Shown here one piece after another: positions 22,265 to 34,384 of a stretch of DNA of 64,000 nucleotides. The notes under the pieces were generated by a model. That model made no database searches. It had not been told where the DNA came from and worked only from the letters and a program-made list of their open reading frames with translations. Where the stretch lies: NCBI GenBank assembly GCA_036936605.1, contig JAUPFV010000004.1, forward strand, positions 68,906,352-68,970,351, in the 5' to 3' direction. Each line of letters begins with the position of its first letter. Position 1 is the first letter of the stretch. A program made the position numbers and the translations under genes. The DNA is from Limnanthes douglasii subsp. nivea (taxonomy: Eukaryota > Streptophyta > Magnoliopsida > Brassicales > Limnanthaceae).

Positions 22265-23880
22265 ATGGATCATGAACTCAGAGCTGATCCCATAATCTTG
22301 AGAGAAAATAACGCACTTGAGTCAAGCTTAGTTAAGGAAGAGAACAAGGATGAAATTCATAGAAAAAAACAATGTGAACAATCTAATGTGGAGGATCAGA
22401 TGGATCAGTTACTAGAAAGAATAACTATTTTAAATGATCAGCTTGACGAGAGGGAGCAACAAATTAAGTCTAGTAAGGTGCGATATCAGGTACAACGAGT
22501 GGATGACAAAAATGATCAAGAAATTTATTCGATGAGTATGATACTACTCACCAAGTACGAAGCGACCATAAAAAATATATTTTCAGTCGGATAGAAAATA
22601 TCACTCCTCACGAAAGGAGAAAAAAGATAGACATCGGTATATTTTGACCGATGAGAGTGAGTCCTGTGGTTCATATTCTGAAGATAATTTTTTTAGGCAG
22701 GAAAGGGAAGATAAGTGTAGGTATATGAGGGAAACCCTTTGTTAAATGGTAACACATCTAATCAGTATGTTAATACTGCGGACAAAAATTTATATGCAAT
22801 TATGGGAACAACTGGAGAAAGTCAATACATGCAGGGAGTGTATTGGAGGAACTCTCAATTGTCATATGAGATTAGGTCGATACCTCTTATGAGGCTTTTC
22901 AATATTTTGAAGGTCGATTATTTTTACGGTACATAGGACCCTAACGATCATATCGAGAAATTTAAAAATTACACGAGGAACTTTGAGAATGATGACAAGT
23001 TGGTATGTAGAGTTTCTCACAAACTGTTAAGGGAACAACTTTAAAATGGTATAATAGAATTCTGAGGGGATCCATAACCAGATTTGGGGTCTTTTATACT
23101 GCACCGAAGATAATTCGTGGGAAGAAAAGAGATATGAGCTAACGGGGATACCATAATACAATTTAAGCAAGTTGTATGTGAGAAATTAAACGATTACACA
23201 AGACACTTTGTGTTAACAAAGACCGAATTATAAGATTGTTAACAACAAGTTGCCATGACAACCATTAGGCAAGGGTTGCTACCGGGTGATCTAGAAAACA
23301 AGACTACGAGGAGAAGTGCATTGAAATTTGGGGCTTTAATGGCTAGTTGAGGAACAAATTAAAGTAGAAGAGTCGACAATAGTTCATATTGGATCGAGCT
23401 CCACTAAGAGAAACTTAGGACATATCCCCGTTGTCCAAGGGTACCAGGGAAGTACCTCGAATTCCCAAGTACCATCTCATCTGAGGGAGAATACTAATTT
23501 TCCTCCTCGAACATCAAGAACATCTCAACCTTCTAACTATCAAACTAAGTGGGTGAGGTCCAACCAATGGATAAGGCCAAAATATTTTACGGAGTTAATT
23601 GAGAACGTGGCAACAATTATTTTGAGAGCCAAAAACCATGTTACTTTTAGAAAAGCACCCCTGATAAATAGGCGGAGGGAAGAGCGAAACAATTTTTTTG
23701 CAAACGGTAAGTTGATGAATTTTTTTAAAGTACAGGGTAATAGTCGGAATAATCCGAATACATCTGTACAACAAGAACAAAGCTTTATGTGATTAAGGAA
23801 AAACAGGTTAAGGAATATTTGAATTTGATGCATTATCAAACTTTGATGAAGACTCGCTACAATTTAAAGGTGAAACGAAG
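22265..23880 (+). pseudogene. Degenerate gypsy gag (Tat-like)
   Basis: ATG at 22265 opens a 109-residue charged, coiled-coil-like N-terminal part (DQLLERITILNDQLDERE). A second open piece at 22739-22936 and the following frame resemble gypsy gag: YFYGT then DPNDHIEKFKNYTRNF, the usual capsid entry. Further remnants run to about 23880, with 23553-23792 open. Stops and frame changes are frequent, so no Gag can be made. Part of it (about 23275-23385) is repeated at 30889-30985, before the second LTR-like block. Context: the putative LTR and PBS lie directly upstream, a minisatellite follows, and pol pieces come later. Confidence 0.55.
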
Positions 23881-24281
23881 AGAGCTCAAGGTATGAGACA
23901 AGGTTTTGAGAAATGTATTCTTGCATACAAAGGATAAAAGATTAGGAAAATGTCTCTAAACTGGGAAGTACCCAATTTAGTGGTAAATATAATTAAACCA
24001 CACACGTATCGCCTCCTAGTTAAAGAGGGGAGACTTTTGCAGCATCTTTGGAATATTGAGCATATAAAGTTTTATTGTGAGTAATTTTTTGTACGCTTAA
24101 GATATTGTATAGATTGTATAATGGCATGATCTTTCCTCTCATGGTGGCTCGAGAAGGTTTAATGATGTTTTATATATATCCAGAGTTATAATAAAATATA
24201 TTTTGATTGATTTTTTTTCTTAAGTGATGATAAATTTATTATTTTGGATATTAGATAAAGAGTAATCATCTTTAGGGTAGT

Positions 24282-24890
24282 TTGAGTGGTGATGAAATTC
24301 GAGGTGCTACCATCTATTAAAGAATTCCTAGAAGTGTCATTTTGAGTGATGATGAAATTCGAGGTGCTAACATCTATAAAAGCATTCCTCGAAGCGTCAA
24401 TTTGAGTGGTTATGAAATTCAAGGTGCTAACATCTATCAAATCATTCTTCAAAATGTCAACTTGTGTTGTGATAGAATTCTAGGTGCTAACGTTTTATTA
24501 CAACATTACTCGAAGTGTTAATTTGTATGGCGATATATTTCGAGGTGCTAACATCTATTATAGCATTGCTCGAAGTGTTATTTTTTGTAGTGATATAATT
24601 TGAGGTGCTAACGTTTATTATAGTATTGCTCGAAGTGTTAATTTGTATGGTGATATAATTCGAGATGCTATTGTTTTTTAAAGAATTATTTGAAGTGCTT
24701 ATTTGAGTGACAATATAATCGAAGTGTTAACGTCCATTTAAAAAATTGTTCGAAGTTTCCATTTGACTCACGATATAATTCAAAATGAAAACAACATTTA
24801 AAGTATAGTTCGAAGTGCCAATGAGATTGACAGTCTGACTCGAAGGTGCTAACTTTTTTCAAGGTATTTTTTTGAAGTGCTAATATTAAT
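24282..24890. repeat. 60-bp minisatellite, about 10 copies
   Basis: About ten degenerate copies of a unit close to exactly 60 bp, with consensus elements GAGGTGCTAAC, CTCGAAGTGT and GATGAAATTC recurring in phase. The period is 20 codons, so one minus-strand frame stays open for the first four copies and reads as a 20-residue repeat (24186-24452). I think this is a consequence of the period rather than a gene. Divergence increases towards the right end. Confidence 0.85.
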
Positions 24891-25097
24891 TAATATATCA
24901 TATATAATTATTATTTAAAGTAAAGTTTATAAAGGAGAATGACACTTATAATTTTCAACCAAAATATAATTGTATTAATACGAGCACAACTCTGTACTTA
25001 ATGAAGGGAGCATAAACAAAAAGTACGACAATGACATAGTAGTTATTAACAAAAACCAAAGACAAAAAAACTTAAGTTATAAACATACTTAAGTTTA
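24891..25097. other. AT-rich spacer before pol fragment
   Basis: No gene or repeat match seen between the minisatellite and the abrupt start of the gypsy pol sequence near 25098. Confidence 0.4.
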
Positions 25098-26808
25098 TTT
25101 CGAGGTCTTCGGACAGGTGCGCCCTGCTTTTTCAAACTCTGAAAGGTGCAAAAGATTTCAACTGGTCCCCACAGTGTGATGAGGCGTTCGATGAGATTAA
25201 AAAGCACTTGTCTTCCCCTAAGACTTTGTTTAAACCCATTGATGGAGAGACCCTCTATGTGTACTTAGCAGTCTTTGATTGTGCTATAACTGCAGTGTTG
25301 GTAAGGGAAGTGGATAATTATCCTCGTCCAGTGTACTATATCAGCAAAAGCTTGATAGATGCGGAAAAACAGTATTTAAATCTTGAAAAATTAGCACTAG
25401 ACCTAGTAATTGCTGCGAGGAAAATGAGGCCCTACTTTTAGGCTTATTCTATCATTGTCCGGATGTCTTTTCCCTTGAAAAACGTTCTTCAAAAGGCAGA
25501 CATTTCAAGTAGAATGACCAAATGGTCAGTAGAGCTGGGAGACTAGGATACTGATTTTCCCCTCGAACAGCAGTCAAAGCCCAAACTGTGGCTGACTTCT
25601 TAGTTGAATTCCATTCAAACAGGGATACTAAGCAAGCAACCGGTGTAAAAGATAAAAAAGTATGGGTTTTCCGGACTGATGGTGGATCAAGTACCATGGG
25701 GTGTGGTGCTGGGATATGTTTAACCTCTCAGTACGGTGACAGAATGTACCAGGCTATATGTTTTGCCTTCAGGGCTTCCAATAATGAGTCCGAATATGAA
25801 GCTGTTATAGATGGTTTGAAGTTAGCTCTCATCTGTGGAGCCAAAAGGGTTAGGTTAATGAGCGACTCTCAGCTTCTTATCCATCATGCACAAGGTCAAT
25901 CCGAAGAAAAAAAAAATGCAGTTGATTAAATATTTATTCATCCTCAAAGAAGTGGCACTCAATTTCAAAAGAGTTACTTATGAGCACATATCCCGAACGG
26001 AAAATACACTAGCAGACTCATTGGCAACCATAGTCTACTTTAAGTCCTACCCTTGGATACATGTGCAAGAATTCCCATCCATTCAAATTAATCCGGGTAA
26101 GGAAGACGAAAGTTTGAATATATAGATAAAACAACCCCAAGATTGGAGATTTCCTCTCCTTCAATATCCCTCAAATGGCATCTTGCCTCCGGAAAAAGTA
26201 GTAGCAAGGAAAATAAAATACAAGGCTCGTGGTTTTGTCATCCTAAGAGATGTTCTTTATACAAGGCTCGTGGTTTGGGGATCGATGAGTCTCAAATAGT
26301 GCTATCCGAATTACATGATGGTGATGGATCAGCACACTGTGGATTCAGGGCTCTAACTAAAAGAGTTTTGTTAGCTGGATACTACTGGCCCTCCATAATG
26401 CAAGATGCCAAGGAGTTGGTGAAAAAGTGTGATCCATGCCAACGATATAGTAATGAAATTCACACCCAGCTGTCCTTTTAGAGTCAATCTCTGAGCCGAT
26501 ACCTTTTGCTCGATGGGGGCTGGATTTAGTAGGACCTCTACCCATGGCGTCCGGGGGGTGTAGAACTATAATTGTTTCCATTGATTACTTTTCAAAGTGG
26601 ATCGAAGAAGCCCCATTGGCAGGAACTACCTCGAAAGCTGTTATCAAATTCATCTTGTCTAACATTTGTTGCAGATTTGGAGTTCCACAGAAGATAACTA
26701 CATTCAATGGGCCACAATTTAACAACAAGGAAATGGAGACTTTCTGTGCCTCTAGAGGCATTCAACACTGCTTCTCTTCTCCTTTCCACCCACGGGAAAA
26801 CGGTCACT
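25098..26808 (+). pseudogene. Gypsy pol fragment 1: RNase H, aRNH, integrase
   Basis: Begins abruptly at the RT thumb/RNase H (SDRCA...LFQTLKGAKDFNW), matching the second copy from 32374. The order is RNase H (to 25440), second archaeal-type RNase H (25588-25929, RTDGGSSTMGCGAGI), integrase zinc region (near 26300-26450, CDPCQRYSN) and integrase core (26544-26808). Dual RNase H is typical of the Tat lineage of plant Ty3/gypsy. In-frame stops occur at 25439 and elsewhere, with frameshifts near 25560 and 25910. The second catalytic Asp of the integrase is replaced (ITTFNGPQ against ITTDNGPQ in the other copy). It stops at ENGH, before the catalytic Glu, and joins unit DNA at 26809. Dead. Confidence 0.8.
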
Positions 26809-27150
26809 AGGCTTTATGAGAACAACTATTAACTTGTATATTTATCAAAATTAATAAATCAAATAAAATCTAACACATTCCTACAACAAATTTGGTAGGT
26901 CACTACCATTGAGATTGGTGGCTTTCAAAATAGTGTGAATGAATTTATTTTATTCTATATTTTGAAATATTTATCTTGTTCACTATTTCTTAAATGTATA
27001 ACTTCTATTATTTGACGAAGAAGATATAGTAAATTGAGAACTATTTCACTAAGAAAAAAATCTACGAAGACCAGGAATAACGTTACCCGGTTTTGAACTC
27101 ATCTGAATATTTGTTGAAAGATTCAGATATGAATCAGATAAAGAAGTATC

Positions 27151-28224
27151 GGGAGCACTTTTGTTTTTGTGATATAAATCAGAAATAAAGTACTAAAAAA
27201 AATACGAAATTCACGAGTCGTGAATGAGGAGATAAGAAAATCATATAAAATAAAATCACAAATGATGCAACCTATGTATATAGAAAATGAAAAAGTAATA
27301 TTCATATTAATCATGTTTAATTTTTAAAAATAATTGCATCAAAATGACTATATAAAATTAAATAATTATGTATACGTCAATAATAAAATATATTACATAG
27401 TAATATATATACATGCACACATGGAAAAGTTATGAGAAATTTATCTTCAAATTCACGTAACCAAAAGAGAAATATAATAAAGAATAATTGAAACTAACCA
27501 ATAAATTGAATCATGAATGAGTTTTAGAAAGAGTTGCAAGCTCGCTAGGTTCATCAAATTTTTATTTAATTGTTTGCTCACAAAAAGAGGTGGGATGTAG
27601 TTTTCAACAAAACTTCATCAAAAATGGAAGGATTTTTCTTGCTAGAAGTAGGGAACTTTTCAAAAGTAGTATGATTTTACTTCTTCATAACATGGATTGC
27701 ATCATAAACTAAAGCATTCTAATTGTTAGGTCAAAGTCATCCTTAGAGGTGGTGATATTTTTATTATTAGTAGCAACAGTTGTATTAGGGTATAAGTATT
27801 TTTCTTATCGGGAGCAGAGAACTAATGAGAAATAGAAAGACATTTATTTTTGAAAACTGGCACCCCGTCGAATCTTTTTCTTGGGAGATTCTTCTAGTTG
27901 TGCAGTTTTTTTTAGAAGTGTTAAGATTGTCATTACTATGAAAATGATCAATAACACGGTCATGTTTTTTTCTTTTTCAGATAAAGTTGTTGAGAGTATC
28001 ATTAAAATCAACATTTTGGAGATATTATTATGCATCATGGTCACATTGATTTTTCTGACAAACAATCTTGTTAGGAGAAGCATCATCGATACTTGTTTAT
28101 GTTTTCTTAGAACATTAAATCTGAAACCGAATTCGTTTTTGTTACACATTTGTTGAAGAAGAATACCTTGAACATATTAATGAGTAGTTTCTTCTCCGGT
28201 TGTAGTAGGAGTAACTTATCGATC
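27151..28224. other. Ancestral 1.07-kb module (U4 copy)
   Basis: Lies between two ATC triplets (27148-27150 and 28222-28224). It corresponds to 43083-44168 in U5 and is absent from U1, U2, U6 and U7. A minus-strand frame near 27850-28150 is partly open and looks coding-like (NDNLNTS, AQLEESP) but is frameshifted. Product unrecognised. Confidence 0.7.
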
Positions 28225-28878
28225 ATAAGTTATGGTGAGTTATGGGATAGATAAAACCAAAAACCAAGTAACAAGAAATTTTATACTATAAAATGGAGGG
28301 ATATGTAAGATACCTAACAGAGTAAGAAGCAGATTATAGGTTTAGGTTTGGTAAATGATTTATGTCACAACCTTCTAAATATTTCTAAACAAATGCTAAT
28401 AATTAGTAGAATCTGCAAAAGAGTGAAATACAAAAGAGAAGCGTTAGTAATGAAACAACAAAAAAGAAGGTAAACTGTAATTAGCAAATCTCCAGCTTCA
28501 TTGGAATTGACCATACTCTTGTTCAATTAAATATTATGTTTTCTCGGTTACAAAAATTAAGGTGGTTTTCCAATGGTGGTTTTCCGATGAATGGGTTTTT
28601 CGAGTTTCCAAATATTGATATTTGTGAGGAAATTTAGAAACTATATAGGAATTCTCGGAAATTTGAGCTAAGAATTATAAGGTGAGTATTTTGCACCATC
28701 CATTACCAGTTAAATGAGTATGAAATATGCAAACATTGAACAAATCTTGGATGAACCTAGAAAGAGGTAACCGAAGACCCAATGATATACGTAAATAAGG
28801 AAACATGTTTCTTCTTTTCCGTTTTCATATATTAATTCATCAGTTTAGAAACATGAGTAATATATCATCCTGAAACCC

Positions 28879-29091
28879 TTATTCATTTTCAACGAGTTGA
28901 TGTTCGTCTTCAGACATATTTTTTAAGGTTCTAAATAATTTACCAAAAGTTAGTTTATAAATTATTTTTCCAAAATCTACACGAGAAGGTTTGTTCTTTA
29001 CTTGTTTGGAATGTCTTTTTCTTTTAAGAACCAGTTCTGTATAAAAAGAAGAAACTTTATCAGCATTGTTTTCAAACTGATTAAGTCTCAA
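28879..29091 (-). pseudogene. Minus-strand relic exon, unknown gene (U4)
   Basis: A 70-residue charged frame containing LVLKRKRHSKQ and KLTFGKLFRTLKN, ending at a stop. In young units the same stretch (about 4400-4600 in U1) has single-base indels that break the frame (an extra A in ACCAAAAAG; a missing A in GAGTTGTG), so this older copy is the better preserved one. I do not recognise the protein. Together with 27.85-28.15 and 26.9-27.15 kb it suggests a multi-exon gene read leftwards. Confidence 0.3.
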
Positions 29092-30985
29092 TGTTTTTTT
29101 TCAACAAAAAGATCATGAAAACAAAATTTTAGGCCCAAGAAGGGGCTCGTGAGAAGAGGAATAAAAGTTAATACTACAATTCAAATGGTGAAGTGTGAAG
29201 TGAGAATTTTTATTACGAAATTAGGGATTTATCTACAAATCAATAATATTTATTATATAACCATATTTTATTAGAAATCAGAACATAAAAGAGATGAATC
29301 GATGTAGAATATACCTATTGAAAGGATTCGAATACGAAGGAAATGGATTTTTCGATATAATTATAGATTTATTTGCATAAAATCTGAGTCGTTTGATAAA
29401 AGTAGGATCAATGGTAAAATAGAATTCATATATTTAAAAATGATAAAACGATTTAATTTTCTAAATAGTTTAAGGATTTTAAAATGCTTTAGAATTCATA
29501 AGTGGTTAATATTATAATTAATTACACATATAAGTGATATAGCTAAATTTTGTGAATGCCATAACTTTTAAATAAAAGTAACAATCAATACATTTCTTTA
29601 TGTTACCTTATTTGCATATTTAGTAGTGTTTAAAAATTGTCTTAGAAAATTAATTTTTGGACTAGAGGAGTGCTTATAATTTTATATTCTATCAATAATA
29701 TATATTTCTTATAACGACGATGTAAATATATAGCTAAAATAACAAAAATATAACATGCAGTTAATAAGAGAAAAACGAAAGACCATGTCGAATATATACG
29801 AGATGATGATAATAAAAAGTGCAAGATACGGGTTGCGAAATAAAACCCAAGTCCAAATTGAGACGGTGAAGAGAGAGTGAGCTAAAATGGAAAAAGAGAA
29901 GTGAAAAAATAGGATTGAGATTGTATGAGAAAAATATTTTTGTACCAAAAATTCTGAAGAATAGATAACAAAATCCAAATTAAAAACAACTAAGAAGAAG
30001 GAGAATGATTAGGAGGAAATTATCGTTAAAACTATATTGTGGATATATTTTTAATTTTAAGAATGTATGATATTTAAATAACAATATAAACTTTTATGAG
30101 ATTTCATTCGAATTTATTCAGTTATAAAATGGAATTAAAATTCATTAGCTATTGATATTTCTGTTTAAACAATTATCCTATTAAATATTAAAAAAAATAG
30201 AAAACAATTCTAAACCCAATATAAAAACATTCAAAATAAAGTTTAATGAGTTTTTGAGTAACATGAAAATATGAAACAATTTTTTTTAACTTTGACTTGG
30301 TTTTATATTTGTGTCCAATACATTAAATAAGGTGTCATAACTAACTTCATGCCAAATGTCATCATGTTCACCAAAGCAGATCCAATTTTCTGTTATTAAG
30401 AATTTATAGATACTTAATTCAACTCATGCTGAATATAACCCTATTATTTGATGGTACTCAGACTTTAAGTGGCTTCACAATTGATTTTAAAATATAAAAA
30501 ATTGCTTCTCCATTGTACAAATATTCAAGTAAGTTTGCTAGAGAAATCCACACATGAGTCATGGGAGATTCATACTTGGGTTAAAGTGAGGGTTCCATTT
30601 CAAAAATTTCATTGAATAATGATGCAATATCCATAGGTTCTTTTCCCAACGTTCGTCAATATTTCTAAATTCTATGCGAAAATGCTTAGGACCGCAAAGG
30701 GAAGGATTACAATCACATATGGACCCATATTTCTTCAAAACTTTTGGACTTATTCCAATTGAGGTCTACCTTATTATAATTTGGCTATTAACGAATGTTT
30801 TGAGTTGGACTAAAATCTTGTCATGTTTTGTGTTGTAAAACAAATTGACATATTGCCTCCTTTCTTGATATGAGCATTGATGTCAAGTACCTCCGGGTGA
30901 TCTAGAAAACAAGACTACGAGGATAAGTGCATTGAAATTTGGGACTTTAATGGCTAGTTGAGGAAAAAATTAAAGTAGAAGAGTC

Positions 30986-31269
30986 TGATGAGTCCGGATT
31001 TTCTCACCACTCACTGAGGGAACCAGACAAGGGCAATGCGGACAAAAACCACCCACTGAACCATCCAAACAGAACTAAATGTATTAAAACCTAAATCACT
31101 TCATGACTAAGCTAATTACTTACTTGCTTAAAGATTAATGGGTCATTGAACTCGACCCGAATTCATAAGTTGACCCGAAAGCCCATGTGACCCATAATTA
31201 AGGGTATAAATACCCAACCACTTTCATTAATGAGGGTGATGAACTCTAGACAAAATAGACCACACCAAA
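30986..31269 (+). repeat. Putative LTR of gypsy block 2
   Basis: Starts TGATGAGTCCGG where similarity to the gag scrap ends. It has TATAAATA at 31205-31212 and ends just before GCGACCACAGTCGG, a PBS-like leader similar to that at 22191. No second copy is in the window, so the ends are inferred. Confidence 0.45.
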
Positions 31270-31409
31270 TTTGCGACCACAGTCGGAGTTGTTCGAAGAA
31301 GCCAAAAGATAGCAAGAGAATGTTATGCAACATCATTGACCGCTCAGACGTTGGGGGCAGTTCGAATCAATGAGGAATAGCAGTTTGAGGGGCCCTCTGG
31401 GGGAGAGGG

Positions 31410-34081
31410 TGAAATTGATGACCCCAGAGATACCCCTGGTGTTTTAATACCAATTGAAGAAGTTGAAACTCACTCTCTGGCTGAAAGAAAAAGTGTCAAG
31501 ATAAGATCCAAGATGACATCGAAATTGAAGGGTAAAATGTTAGATTTCTTGAAAGGCCATCAACATGTCTTTGCTTGGTGCAATGCTGATGTTACTGGAG
31601 TACCAGCAGATATTATATCACACCAATTATCCATCCGAAGGGACATAGCACCCGTTGTACAAAAGGAAAAGGCTGATGTCATAGTTCAAGAGGTTGATCG
31701 GCTTACTAAAATGGGGCACATAAAGGAATCTCAATACTCTTTATGGACAGCAAACCCGGTGTTGGTAGAAAAGAAAAATGGTAAGTGACGTATGTGCATC
31801 GATTTCACAGATCTCAACAGAGCTTGCCCAAAAGATTTATATCCGGTCCCCCCGAATTGATCAGTTGGTGGACTCCACATCTGGAAACAAGCTGTTGTCC
31901 TTTATGGATGCCTTCTCCGGGTATAATCAGATTCAAGTAGATCCGAATGATCAAGAACATACCAAAATTGTTACTGATAGGAGCCTCCATTGTTACAAGG
32001 TAATGCCGTTTGAGTTGAAAAATGCTGAGGCTACTTATCAGAGGTTGGTGAACAAGGCTTTTGCTGATCAAATTGGAAGAAACATGGAAGTTTACATCGA
32101 TGACATGATGGTGAAAAGTGTAGACGAAGAGCTACACTTGGCAGATCTCCAAGAAACGTTTGCTAACTTGGTGAAAGTAAATTTAAAATTGAACCCAGAA
32201 AAGTGTGTCTTTGGAGTACATTCCGGGAAACTTTTGGGGTATGTGATAAGTGAGAAAGGGATACAGCCTGATTCAGACCAACTTAATTCTTTAATACAAA
32301 TGGAGCCTCCTCAGAATATTAAAGAGGTACAACGATTGACCGGGAGGCTAGCTGCACTAAATCGTTTTATTTCGAGGTTTTCGGACAGGTGCGCCCCGCT
32401 TTTTCAAACTCTGAAAGGTGCAAAAGATTTCAACTGGTCCCCACAGTGTGATGAGGCGTTCGATGAGATTAAAAAGCACTTGTCTTCTCCCAAGACTTTG
32501 TTTAAACCCATTGATGGAGAGACCCTCTACGTGTACTTAGGAGTCTCTGATTGTGCTATAATTGCAGTGTTGGTAAGGGAAGTGGATAATTATCTTCGTC
32601 CGGTGTACTATATCAGCAAAAGCTTGATAGATACGGAAAAACAGTATTTAAATCTTGAAAAATTAGCACTAGCCCTAGTAATTGCTGCGAGGAAAATGAG
32701 GCCCTACTTTCAGGCTCATTCTATCATTGTCCGGACGTCTTTTCCCTTGAAAAATGATCTTTAAAAGGCAGAAATTTCAAGTAGAATGACCAAATGGTCA
32801 GTAGAGTTGGGAGACTATGATACTGATTTTTCCCCTCGAACAGCAGTCAAAGCCCAAACTGTGGCTGACTTCTTAGTTGAATTCCATTCAGACAGGGATA
32901 CTAAGCAAGCAACCGGTATAAAAGATAAAAAAGTATGGGTTATCCGGACTGATGGTGGATCAAGTACCATGGGTTGTGGTGCTGGGATATGTTTAACCTC
33001 TCCATACGGTGACAGAATGTACCAGGCTATATGTTTTGCCTTCAGGGCTTCCAATAATGAGTCCGAATATGAAGCTGTTATAGCTGGTTTGAAGTTAGCT
33101 CTCATCTGTGGAGACAAAAGGGTTTGGTTAATGAGCGACTCTCAGCTTCTTATTCATCATGCATAAGGTTAATCCGAAGCAAAAAAAGAGCAGTTGATTA
33201 AATATTTATTCATCCTCAAAGAAGTGGCACTCAATTTCAAAAGATTCACTTATGAGCACATATCCCGAACAGAAAATACACTAGCAGACTCATTGGCAAC
33301 CATAGCCTACTCTGAGTCCTACCCTTGGATACATGTGCAAGAATACCCATCCATTCAAATTAATCTGGGTAAAGAAGATGAAAGTTTGAATATACAGATA
33401 AAACAACCCCAAGATTGGAGATTTCCTCTCATTCAATATCTCTCAGATGACATCTTGCCTCCGGAAAAAGTAGTAGCAAGGAAAATAAAATACAAGGCTC
33501 GTGGTTTTGTCATCCTAAGAGTTGTTCTTTATAAAAAATCCTATAGTAAACCTCTCTTGCGATGTTTGGGGATTGTGAATCTAAAATAGTGCTATCCGAA
33601 TTACATGATGGTGATGGATCATCACACTGTGGATTCAGAGCTCTAACTAAAAGAGTTTTGTTAGCTGGATACTACTGGACCTCCATAATGCAAGATGCCC
33701 AGCTGTCCTTGCCAACGATATAGTAATGAAATTCATACCCCAGCTGTCCTTTTAGAGTCAATCTCTGAGCCGATACCTTTTTCTCGATGGGGGCTGGATT
33801 TAGTAGGACCTCTACCCATGGCGTTCGGGGGGTGTAGAACTATAATTGTTGCCATTGATTACTTTTCAAAGTGGATCGAAGCAGCCCCATTGGCAGGAAC
33901 TACCTCGAAATCTGTTATCAAGTTCATCTTGTCTAACATTTGTTGCAGCTTTGGAGTTCCACAGAAGATAACTACAGACAATGGACCACAATTCGACAAC
34001 AAGAAAATGGAGACTTTTTGTTCCTCTAGAGGCATTCAACACTGCTTCTCTTCTCCTTTCCACCCACAGGAAAACGGTCAC
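31410..34081 (+). pseudogene. Gypsy pol fragment 2: RT, RNase H, aRNH, integrase
   Basis: The Tat-type region before RT (LDFLKGHQHVFAWCNAD) is followed by RT with intact YIDDMM (32093-32110), RNase H, a second RNase H (RTDGGSS, about 32945) and integrase (DLVGPLP, ITTDNGPQ). It is broken by TGA at 31786-31788, an extra C in the C-run 31848-31853 (frameshift), TAA at 32762, 33164 and 33170, a frameshift near 33560 and a disturbed zinc region near 33700. Several stops sit where related elements have Trp or Gln, consistent with single transitions. It ends at ENGH, before the third catalytic residue. It matches fragment 1 closely but extends further 5'. Not functional. Confidence 0.82.
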
Positions 34082-34384
34082 TAGGCTTTATGAGAACAAC
34101 TATTAACTTGTATATTTATCAAAATTAATAAATCAAATAAAATCTAACACATTCCTACAACAAATTTGGTAGGTCGCTACCACTGAGATTGGTGGCTTTC
34201 AAAATAGTATTAATGAATTTCATTTATTCTATATTTTGAAATATTTATCTTGTTCACTATTCCTTAAATGTATAACTTCTATTATTTGACGAAGAAGATA
34301 TAGTAAATTGAGAACTATTTAACTGAGAAAAAAATCTACGAAGACCAAGAATAACGTTACCCGGTTTTGAAGTCATCTGAATAT
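34082..34384 (+). repeat. Unit piece between gypsy block 2 and U5
   Basis: Equivalent to U1 3369-3690 and to 26809-27115. It then jumps near 34385 to the equivalent of U1 about 90. The minus-strand relic frame reads through 34257-34469, crossing the jump. Confidence 0.7.

Larger units (their letters stand above)
26809..30888 (+). repeat. Unit U4, older 3' part
   Basis: Unit sequence from the equivalent of U1 3369 to about 6200, clearly diverged, and containing the 1.07 kb module (27151-28224) lost from young units. It ends at GATGTCAAGT, where gypsy sequence takes over. The only coding-like content is minus-strand relics. Confidence 0.8.
30889..34081 (+). mobile_element. Degenerate Tat-like Ty3/gypsy block 2
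   Basis: A gag-derived scrap (30889-30985, similar to 23275-23385), a putative LTR (30986-31269), a PBS-like leader, then pol running to 34081. No 3' LTR and no target-site duplication are seen; the right edge is a truncation in integrase. It sits inside unit DNA: tail of U4 on the left, and a unit piece equivalent to about 3369 onwards on the right. Confidence 0.7.

Noticed and set aside
24186..24452. 20-residue repeat protein on the minus strand
   Set aside because: Follows automatically from the 60-bp minisatellite period; later copies have stops and there is no promoter or homology.
24270..24890. CRISPR-like array
   Set aside because: Direct repeats without constant repeats and unique spacers; degenerate 60-bp minisatellite in plant DNA.
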